Part shown: piece by piece, positions 29,230 through 34,867 of the stretch
Layout: each line of letters starts with the position of its first letter
How positions within the stretch are numbered: the stretch's first letter is position 1
Assembly: GCA_035691065.1 (NCBI GenBank)
Contig: DASSJT010000151.1
Coordinates: forward strand, 1 to 34,867
DNA from: DASSJT01 sp035691065
Lineage (GTDB): Bacteria > Actinomycetota > Actinomycetes > Actinomycetales > Dermatophilaceae
Reading direction: 5' to 3'
Length of the DNA: 34,867 nt
Position numbers and translations under genes: made by a program
Notes under the pieces: model-generated
What the model was told of the DNA's origin: nothing
The model's input: the letters and a program-made list of their open reading frames with translations, nothing else
Databases searched by the model: none

Positions 29230-32181
29230 TCAACCGACGAGCAGACCGCGGCGACGGGCCTCCGCAACAGCCTCGCCGCGAGTGGCCACGCCGAGCTTGG
29301 CCAGGATGTTGGACACGTGGACACTGGCCGTCTTGGTGCTGATGAACAGCTGCGCCCCGATCTGCCCGTTGGTGCGTCCCTGCCCCAGCAGGGCCAGGAT
29401 CTCCTGCTCCCGGGGCGTCAGCGCCTCTGGGCTTCGCAGAGCGGCCGCGCTCGACGCGGCCCGTGTTGCCGGCTGGAGCGCGCGGAGCTCGCGCGACAGC
29501 GGCTCGGCGCCCAGTCTTGCCGCGGTCGCACTCGCCGCCGCGACCAGCTCGACGTCGCCGTCCAGACCGGCCGCCCGTAGGACCGCCGCCAGACGAGCCT
29601 GCGACCTCGCCTCCTCGAAGACGTGCCCGTAGACGTGCATCGCCTCTACGGCCCTTCGCCAGGCCGTCACGAGGTCGTCCAGAGACGGCGCCTCGATGCC
29701 GGCAGCCCAGCGCAGCCGAAGCTCCTCGGCGTGCAGCCTGGCAAGCCATGCAAGCCCCTCGGGTCCGGGCGCCTCGTCGGCCGAGAGGTCCGGCCACACC
29801 GCGGCGGCCGACTGCACCATCGGCGCCGCGGCGGCGACCAGCTCCTGGCGCCGCGATGTGGAGGCGCTTGGGGCGGCACTGGCGAACTGCCCCACCAGGA
29901 GCGCGTCGAGACGAACCTCCGCCTGGGCGACGCGGACCTTCCAGAGGTCGCGAAGGAAGGACACGCCGTCGTCGTGTGCCTGCCAGGCGAGGTCGAGCTG
30001 GCCGGCGTCGCCGTAGAGGTCGATGGCGGCTCCGGTCGCCGCCACGACGATGAAGCCGTCGGCGCCCCACGTGCGGCGGATCCGGTCCAGGACGGTCACC
30101 GCCGCGGCGTTGCCCCGCCCCGCGTCGATGTTGAGACCGGCGGCGAGCAGGCCCACGGCGGCCGACTCCGGGGGTTGCTCGGCGGAGAAGTCGGCCATCT
30201 CCTTGCCGACGTCCCACTCACCGAGCTGGTGGGCGGCCAGGATGCCCACCAAGCGCGCGTCGTGCCCGAACGGGGCCCACTGGAGGCCGACGGCCCGGGC
30301 CCGGCGGGTGGCCTCGCGAAAGCCCTCGAGCGCCTCCGCCAGACGCCCCTGGCGGTGGTGGAGCGAGGCCAGGCTGTAGAGGGCCCGCAGCAGGGGAAGC
30401 CCGGTGTGGTCGCCCCATTCCAGGATCAGCTTCTCCAGCCGCAGCTGGGACTCCTGGGGCTGCCCCTGGCGCTCGATGAGCCGGGCGCGCTGGCTCTCGA
30501 TGTCGGCGCCCAGGTCGCGCAGCCCGAGCCGCTCGGCGAACCCGGCAGCCTCCTGGGCCACCGACGCCGCCTCCTCGTAGCGACCGCGGTCGGCCAGCGC
30601 CTCCGCGTGCGCGGCCAGCAGCCGCGCGTGCAGCGGCGTCTCGACGCCCCACGGGACGATCGCGAGCGCCTCGCGGATGAGGTCGAGGCGGTCCATGGGG
30701 ATCTCGGTGAGCCGAGCCGCCGACGCCAGGTGAGCCAGGAGCAAGGCCCGACCCTCGGGGCTCGCGTCGTCGTGCCGCTCGCGGAGCCGCTGCTTCAGGA
30801 TCGAGACCGCCCGCTCGACGCGACCGGTGCCGATGGCCGCGTCGGCCGCCTTGACCACGAGCTCGTCGAGCAGCGCGTCGTCGTCGGGTGCCAAGCCGAT
30901 CGCGCGGTCGTAGTGGGAGAGGGCCTCGGCCGGGCCGCCGACCGTCATCGCGGCGTCGCCGGCCTCCATGCTCGCCGCGAGGGCCATCGCGGTGTTGCCC
31001 GCGGCACTGGCGTGGCGCGCAAGATCTGAGGCAGTGCCCAGCGCGCGGTCGGCTGCGAGGACCCGCGCGAAGACCCCGTGGCTCCGGCCGCGCTCGCTGG
31101 GAAGGAGGTCGTCGTAGACCGTCTCGGCGAGCAGCGCGTGGCGGAAGGTGTAGCCCTGCGGGTCAGTGGCCACCAGGACGTGCTTCTCGATGGCTTCCCT
31201 GAGCGCCCGGTCGAGCTCGGGCTCGCTCAGGCCGGCGCCCGCGGCCGCCACGGCCGCGAGCAGCGGGTGGGAGATGCGGCGCCCCGCTGCCGAGGCCAGC
31301 CGGACGACGTCCTGCGCGGGCTCGGAGAGCTGCTCGAACCGCACCATCAGCAGCCGCGAGAGATCGTCACCAGCGCCGGCCTGGCCCAGCGCCGCGGCCG
31401 CTCCCAGCTCTTCGGCGAAGAAGGCGTTGCCCTCGGCGCGGTCGACGACCGACGCGAGGACGCTCTCGCTCAGGCCCGCCGGGCAGGAGGTGGTGACGAT
31501 CTGGCGGATGTCGGCATCGCACAGGGGACCGAGGTCCAGCCGGCGAAGGCCCGGGATGCGCGACCAGATCGCGAGGGTCGCCCGCAGCGGGTGCTTCCTG
31601 TGGAGGTCGTCGCTTCGGTAGGAGGCGATCAGCGACAGCGGGCCCGAGAAGCCGCGCGTGAACAGGAGGGTGAGGAGGTCACGGGAGGTCTGGTCGGCCC
31701 AGTGCACGTCCTCCACCACCAGCAGGACGGGCCGGCGGGAGGCGAGGTCTTCGAGCGTCGCATGCACCGCCTCGAACACGGCCGCGCGGTCGAGGACATC
31801 GCCGTCGGGGTGGACGGGGACCGCCCGGCCGGGCACCAGCCGGGCGATGTCTGGGTGGGCGGAGACGAGGTCGTCGGTCGCCTGCGGCTCGGCGGCCGAC
31901 AGCCGCCCCAGGATCTCCGCGAAGGGGAGGTACGGGAGCGCAGAGCCGGCCTCGCCCACGCAGTGGCCCACGAGAACGAGCCATCCGTCTTCGGACGCCC
32001 TGCGGGCTGCCTCCGCGATCAGCCGCGACTTGCCGATGCCGGCATCGCCCGAGACGACCACGAGTCCGCCCGACCGGCTCTCACCGGCCTCGGCACGGGC
32101 ACCCAGTCCGGACGCCGCGGCAAGCCGCTCGAGCTCGTCGGTGCGCCCGACCAGCGGGCTGGCTGAAGGGTCAAGGGCCAC
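29230..32181 (-). CDS. LuxR family regulator with AAA ATPase domain (LAL type)
   Basis: A 983-aa large ATP-binding regulator of the LuxR family. Residues 10-35 include the SPLVGRTDELERL entry to a STAND/AAA ATPase with Walker A SGDAGIGKSR (44-53) and Walker B VLLVVEDVHWADQ. A long helical, TPR-like repeat region (about 400-860) follows. The C-terminus has a LuxR helix-turn-helix, LTPREQEILALLGQG through VHVSNILAKLG (about 921-975). Such proteins are ATP-controlled activators; the inducer is unknown. The GTG at 32181 is preferred because CATAAT lies 7 nt upstream; an extension to 32352 would cover this promoter and a hairpin. It ends 81 bp before sufR. No target gene is obvious. Confidence 0.92.
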   Translation of the reverse strand: MALDPSASPLVGRTDELERLAAASGLGARAEAGESRSGGLVVVSGDAGIGKSRLIAEAARRASEDGWLVLVGHCVGEAGSALPYLPFAEILGRLSAAEPQATDDLVSAHPDIARLVPGRAVPVHPDGDVLDRAAVFEAVHATLEDLASRRPVLLVVEDVHWADQTSRDLLTLLFTRGFSGPLSLIASYRSDDLHRKHPLRATLAIWSRIPGLRRLDLGPLCDADIRQIVTTSCPAGLSESVLASVVDRAEGNAFFAEELGAAAALGQAGAGDDLSRLLMVRFEQLSEPAQDVVRLASAAGRRISHPLLAAVAAAGAGLSEPELDRALREAIEKHVLVATDPQGYTFRHALLAETVYDDLLPSERGRSHGVFARVLAADRALGTASDLARHASAAGNTAMALAASMEAGDAAMTVGGPAEALSHYDRAIGLAPDDDALLDELVVKAADAAIGTGRVERAVSILKQRLRERHDDASPEGRALLLAHLASAARLTEIPMDRLDLIREALAIVPWGVETPLHARLLAAHAEALADRGRYEEAASVAQEAAGFAERLGLRDLGADIESQRARLIERQGQPQESQLRLEKLILEWGDHTGLPLLRALYSLASLHHRQGRLAEALEGFREATRRARAVGLQWAPFGHDARLVGILAAHQLGEWDVGKEMADFSAEQPPESAAVGLLAAGLNIDAGRGNAAAVTVLDRIRRTWGADGFIVVAATGAAIDLYGDAGQLDLAWQAHDDGVSFLRDLWKVRVAQAEVRLDALLVGQFASAAPSASTSRRQELVAAAAPMVQSAAAVWPDLSADEAPGPEGLAWLARLHAEELRLRWAAGIEAPSLDDLVTAWRRAVEAMHVYGHVFEEARSQARLAAVLRAAGLDGDVELVAAASATAARLGAEPLSRELRALQPATRAASSAAALRSPEALTPREQEILALLGQGRTNGQIGAQLFISTKTASVHVSNILAKLGVATRGEAVAEARRRGLLVG

Positions 32182-32188
32182 GGCCTCG

Positions 32189-32194
32189 ATTATG
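32189..32194 (-). promoter_or_regulatory. Putative -10 element (CATAAT) of the LAL regulator gene
   Basis: On the minus strand CATAAT matches TATAAT at 5 of 6 positions and ends 7 nt before the GTG start, again suggesting a leaderless transcript. Confidence 0.4.
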
Positions 32195-32230
32195 ACCGGG
32201 AGGTGTGACGCAGCCCATGACATTAAGGAA

Positions 32231-32262
32231 GCCGCGGCGGGCCTGGACTGGCCCGCCGCGGC
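32231..32262 (-). terminator. Strong GC hairpin with T-containing tail
   Basis: A perfect 13-bp stem (GCCGCGGCGGGCC and its complement) closes a 6-nt loop. On the minus strand it is followed by TTCCTTAAT. It lies 86 bp beyond the stop of the 60-aa gene and upstream of the LAL promoter, so it probably ends the leftward transcript of the small gene. Confidence 0.6.
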
Positions 32263-32310
32263 CGGTGCTGCGGGGTTGTTGGTCAGTGGGTCGGGGTGGA
32301 TGAGGGCGGT

Positions 32311-32336
32311 CCGCCGCTGCGCCTCCGCAGTGGCGG
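32311..32336 (-). terminator. Second hairpin after the 60-aa gene
   Basis: CCGCCGCTGCG (32311-32321) pairs with CGCAGTGGCGG (32326-32336) around a 4-nt loop, with one mismatch on the minus-strand RNA. It begins 12 bp beyond the small gene's stop. No T-tract, so it may aid termination or protect the mRNA end. Confidence 0.35.
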
Positions 32337-32348
32337 CCTGGCTTGCGG

Positions 32349-32531
32349 TCACGCCGCGCAGGCCGCGTGAGCCTGGTGGTGCTCCACCACGGGGCGACGG
32401 TTGAGGAACCGCAGGTGCCGGTGGTGGACGCGCTCATGCCGCAGCTTGCTGCCCTTGTTGGCGCCGCCCAGGCTCTCCTGCCGCCAGGCGACCTCGGCCT
32501 CGATGAACCGGGGGTCTGCGTAGATCGACAT
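32349..32531 (-). CDS. 60-aa His/Arg-rich protein of unknown function
   Basis: A small gene with a strong ribosome site, AAGGAGAG, 4 nt before the ATG at 32531; this decides the start against an in-frame ATG at 32546, which overlaps the ribosome site itself. The protein begins MSIYADPRFIEAEVAWRQES and becomes basic and His-rich (KLRHERVHHRHLRFLNRR), ending HHQAHAACAA. Seven His and many Arg suggest nucleic-acid or metal binding, but no known motif is visible. There is no membrane segment. It is divergent from the ABC-2 transporter genes and flanked downstream by two hairpins, so it looks like a separate short transcript. I do not recognise the family. Confidence 0.7.
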   Translation of the reverse strand: MSIYADPRFIEAEVAWRQESLGGANKGSKLRHERVHHRHLRFLNRRPVVEHHQAHAACAA

Positions 32532-32574
32532 CTTGCTCTCCTTCATGGATTTCCGATGTCTCAAGACTCGGCTC

Positions 32575-32690
32575 CTGAGGTAGGCGGGCACATGAGGCAC
32601 GTGCCGTATCTTCACGGCGCGGTTGGGCGCCGCCGCCGCCTCAGGAGGGTCTAAGGCAGCTACCCGGGCCCACACATCTCTGAGGTAGGC
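32575..32690. repeat. Two copies of CTGAGGTAGGC in a divergent promoter region
   Basis: The identical 11-mer is at 32575-32585 and 32680-32690, 105 bp apart and in the same orientation. One copy lies near the start of the 60-aa gene transcript region and the other just before the ABC transporter's -10 element. The second copy is also half of a small dyad, GTAGG...CCTAC. It could be a shared regulator site. Confidence 0.4.
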
Positions 32691-32698
32691 AGCCGACC

Positions 32699-32704
32699 TA
32701 CACT
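32699..32704 (+). promoter_or_regulatory. Putative -10 element (TACACT) of the ABC-2 transporter operon
   Basis: TACACT fits TANNNT and ends 7 nt before the GTG start at 32712, so the mRNA is probably leaderless. The CCTA of a small dyad overlaps it. Confidence 0.4.
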
Positions 32705-32711
32705 CGCCCTC

Positions 32712-33422
32712 GTGCCCTCCGCCGTCGTCGTGAGCGACCTCCACAAGCGCTACGGCGACGTGCTGGCGCTCGACGGCGCGACCTGGCGGGCCAGCACCGG
32801 CCAGGTCACCGCCGTCCTCGGGCCCAACGGCGCCGGCAAGACGACGATGGTCGAGTGCCTCGAGGGTCTGCGCCGGCCCGACACCGGGCGGGCCGAGGTG
32901 CTCGGCACGGTGCCCTGGCGGGCCTCGGCCGACCACCGGGCGAGGGTGGGTGTGATGCTGCAGGACGGCGGCCTCCCCAACGGCGCCCGGCCCCTGGCGC
33001 TGCTGCGGCACCTCGCGGCGATGTACGCCAGGCCGGTGCCCGTCCCCGAGCTCGCCCATGCCCTCGGGCTCGACGCCTTCGCCGCCACCCCGGTGCGGCG
33101 CCTCTCCGGTGGGCAGCGCCAGCGCGTTGCCCTCGCCGCCGCCCTCATCGGGCGGCCCGACGTCGTGTTCCTCGACGAACCCAGCGCCGGGCTGGACCCC
33201 CACGCGCGAATTGACGTGTGGGACCTCGTGCGGGCCGAGGCGGCCCGGGGTGCGGCCGTCGTCCTCACCACGCACTCCTTCGAGGAGGCCCAGCGCCTCG
33301 CCGACCGGATCGTCATCGTCGCCGACGGCCGCACCGTCGCGGAGGGGACTCCGGGCGAGCTGACCCGCGACCAGTCGCTGGAGGACCTCTACTTCTCCCT
33401 GACCCGCCGGGTCGCGTCATGA
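32712..33422 (+). CDS. ABC-2 type transporter, ATP-binding protein
   Basis: A 236-aa ATPase of the DrrA/ABC-2 exporter group. Motifs: Walker A GPNGAGKTT (37-45), Q-loop GVMLQDGG, signature RLSGGQRQRVALA, Walker B VVFLDEPSAGLD, and H-loop TTHSFEEA. The C-terminal extension is short and the sequence is like other two-gene exporter systems. The GTG start lies 7 nt after TACACT. The stop overlaps the permease ATG as ATGA. Substrate unknown. A link to haem or cell-wall export is possible but not shown. Confidence 0.93.
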   Translation: MPSAVVVSDLHKRYGDVLALDGATWRASTGQVTAVLGPNGAGKTTMVECLEGLRRPDTGRAEVLGTVPWRASADHRARVGVMLQDGGLPNGARPLALLRHLAAMYARPVPVPELAHALGLDAFAATPVRRLSGGQRQRVALAAALIGRPDVVFLDEPSAGLDPHARIDVWDLVRAEAARGAAVVLTTHSFEEAQRLADRIVIVADGRTVAEGTPGELTRDQSLEDLYFSLTRRVAS

Positions 33423-34165
33423 CCGCCGCCGCGGCCCCGCCACGACAGCGCGTCCTTGCGCAGGCGCGGTTCGAGACCGCCACCCTGCTCCGCAACGGCG
33501 AGCAGCTGCTCGTCTCCGTGGTCCTCCCAGCCCTCGCCCTCGCCGGGCTGGCCTACTCCAGCGCCCCCTCGCTCGGAGCCGGCCGCCGCATCGACCTCGC
33601 GGTACCAGGGGTCCTCGCGCTGGCGGTCGTCTCCACCGCCTTCACCGGCCAGGCCATCGCCACCGGCTTCGACCGCCGGTACGGCGTGCTGCGCCTCCTC
33701 GGCATCACACCCCTGGGCCGCGGCGGGCTCCTCGGCGGAAAGGCCCTGGCCGTCCTCGCGGTGGTAGCCGCCCAGTACGCCGTGCTGGCGGCGCTCGGCC
33801 TCGCGCTCGGCTGGCAACCCCGTCCGGCCGGCATACCGGCTGCGCTCGTCACGGCCCTCCTGGGGACGTGGGCGTTCGTCGCCCTCGCCCTCACGCTCGC
33901 GGGCACCCTCCGGGCCGAGGCGGTGCTTGCCCTGGCCAACCTCGTCTGGGTCCTGCTCCTCGCCCTCGGCGTCCTCGTGCCGACGGCCAGGCTCCCCCAT
34001 GCCCTGGGCGTGGCCGCGCGGATCCTCCCCTCGGGTGCCCTCGGGGACGGGCTCCGTGAGGCCTTCGTCCACGGGACGCCACCCCTGTCGCAGTGGCTGG
34101 TCCTCGTCCTCTGGGGCGTGGGCGGCACGCTGGCCGCCCGGCGCTGGTTCCGCTGGAGCGACTGA
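33419..34165 (+). CDS. ABC-2 type transporter, permease
   Basis: A 248-aa integral membrane protein with about six hydrophobic segments (near 30-50, 60-80, 105-130, 135-160, 165-190 and 225-245), typical of ABC-2 permeases. It is the partner of the overlapping ATPase gene and should form a two-plus-two exporter. The GFDRRYGVLRLLGITPLGR loop in the middle resembles the conserved cytoplasmic loop of DrrB-like permeases. The substrate is unknown. It ends 18 bp from the convergent deacetylase stop. Confidence 0.9.
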   Translation: MTAAAAPPRQRVLAQARFETATLLRNGEQLLVSVVLPALALAGLAYSSAPSLGAGRRIDLAVPGVLALAVVSTAFTGQAIATGFDRRYGVLRLLGITPLGRGGLLGGKALAVLAVVAAQYAVLAALGLALGWQPRPAGIPAALVTALLGTWAFVALALTLAGTLRAEAVLALANLVWVLLLALGVLVPTARLPHALGVAARILPSGALGDGLREAFVHGTPPLSQWLVLVLWGVGGTLAARRWFRWSD

Positions 34166-34183
34166 CCCCGCCCGTCCGGGCGC

Positions 34184-34867
34184 TCAGCCGCCGGCGCGCG
34201 CTAGAGCGCGCTCCAGTGTAGTGAAGCGCACGCCCCGGTCGGCCAGGCGCGGCAGGGCCTCGGCGTAGCCCACTGCAGTACCTCGGCCGGGCTGGTTCAT
34301 GTGGCTGATCACGATGTCGCCGGGCCGCGCCGACATCACGTTCGCGGCCACCGACCCCGGCGGGAGGGTGGCACCGGCGTCGCCGTTCACCGTGAACCCC
34401 ACGACCGGCTGGCCCAGCCTGCGGGCGATCGCCGCGCCAACCTCGTCGGTGTATGCCGTGCCCGGGCGGAAGTACCTGGGCCGCGCTCCGGTCTGGTCGA
34501 CGAACCAGGCTGCCGCGGTCTCGACCTCGTCGTAGATCTCGCCGACGTTCCGCGTGCCTGCGATGCCATAGGCGGAGCGTCCGTCCACCGACAGGGGGCG
34601 GTGGTGGAACCCGTGGTTGCCCAGGGCGAACAGCGGGTCGGCGGACAGCTCGGCGGCGAGCGCGGGGTTGGCCGTGATCCAGCGAGAGTTCAGGAACAGC
34701 GTCGCCGCGACCGAGTGCCGTCGCAGGAGCGCGATCAGGTCGTGGTCGTACCGGCTCCCGCCTGGTCCCCCGCACGCGTCGAACGTCAGGGCCACCGCCC
34801 CGGCGTGCCGGGGAAGCCAGTCCACCACCCCGTCCACCTGCCAGCCCCACTCGTGTGCCGGCCGGCC
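34184..34867 (-). CDS. Polysaccharide deacetylase (NodB domain), partial at window edge
   Basis: The reading frame is open through the window end, so the N-terminus is missing and the real start is beyond 34867. The visible 227 residues hold most of a NodB-type carbohydrate esterase domain: TFDACGGPGG (the TFDD motif with Ala at the second Asp, a known variant), NHGFHH for the two metal His residues, RPGTAYTD, and the final VISHMNQPG. It probably removes acetyl groups from a cell-wall or extracellular glycan; an exported form is likely but the signal region is not seen. An internal GTG at 34837 gives the core domain but is not the likely start. Confidence 0.85.
   Translation of the reverse strand, partial: GRPAHEWGWQVDGVVDWLPRHAGAVALTFDACGGPGGSRYDHDLIALLRRHSVAATLFLNSRWITANPALAAELSADPLFALGNHGFHHRPLSVDGRSAYGIAGTRNVGEIYDEVETAAAWFVDQTGARPRYFRPGTAYTDEVGAAIARRLGQPVVGFTVNGDAGATLPPGSVAANVMSARPGDIVISHMNQPGRGTAVGYAEALPRLADRGVRFTTLERALARAGG

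Noticed and set aside
32182..32352. An upstream extension of the LAL regulator
   Set aside because: It would include a 13-bp hairpin and a CATAAT -10-like element; homology begins at the SPLVGR segment after 32181.
1..34867. CRISPR arrays, tRNA or rRNA genes, phage genes
   Set aside because: No regularly spaced repeats with spacers, no tRNA-like folds and no phage or transposase proteins were seen; the short repeats found are in-gene minisatellites.

Overview
This window is high-GC, densely packed bacterial DNA with GTG/TTG starts, many ATGA and TGATG gene overlaps and several promoter-like hexamers right next to start codons. The gene set points to an actinobacterium: an InhA-type FabI after FabG, DUF3099, an acVLRF1 peptidyl-tRNA hydrolase, a SUF operon with SufR, SufU and a Rieske protein, and a mycobacterial-type sulfite reductase next to an APS reductase. 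My best guess is Micrococcales, perhaps Intrasporangiaceae, but this is inferred from gene style and was not tested.

Layout. (1) 46-7011: fabG-fabI (fatty acid synthesis), a DUF3099 membrane protein, a small zinc-ribbon-like protein, moaA (molybdopterin), a SURF1 protein, a spermidine-synthase-fold protein and a half-size ABC exporter. (2) 7094-14259: one leftward operon for assimilatory sulfate reduction and siroheme: sulfite reductase, a 68-aa zinc ribbon, cysH (APS reductase), cysD, cysN, cysG and a CbiX-type chelatase. (3) 14562-19054: an accessory-looking module of a secreted COG4315 protein, an M56 membrane protease, a BlaI-type repressor, a secreted vanadium-haloperoxidase-like protein and an alpha/beta hydrolase. 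The two rightward transcripts share a conserved 41-bp promoter block. (4) 19057-21760: an ABC-F ATPase and a membrane-anchored neutral zinc metallopeptidase. (5) 21797-29148: the suf operon, sufR-sufB-sufD-Rieske-sufC-sufS-sufU-sufT-like, ending in an acVLRF1 gene. (6) 29230-34867: a large LuxR-type ATPase regulator (LAL), a 60-aa His/Arg-rich protein, a two-gene ABC-2 transporter and a polysaccharide deacetylase cut by the window edge.

How the genes work together. The cys operon carries sulfate to sulfide and makes the siroheme that sulfite reductase needs. The suf operon builds the Fe-S clusters used by that reductase, by CysH, by MoaA and by SufR itself. No sulfate permease is in the window.

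Most notable observations: (a) an octamer, CGGCATA followed by C or G, which I count 22 times. It occurs in all three reading frames and in non-coding DNA and forces the rare codons TAT, ATA and GCA, which suggests selection or mutation at the DNA level. (b) The paired promoter around the BlaI/M56 genes, which predicts a small undescribed regulon with a haloperoxidase-like effector. No tRNA, rRNA, CRISPR, insertion sequence or phage gene was found.
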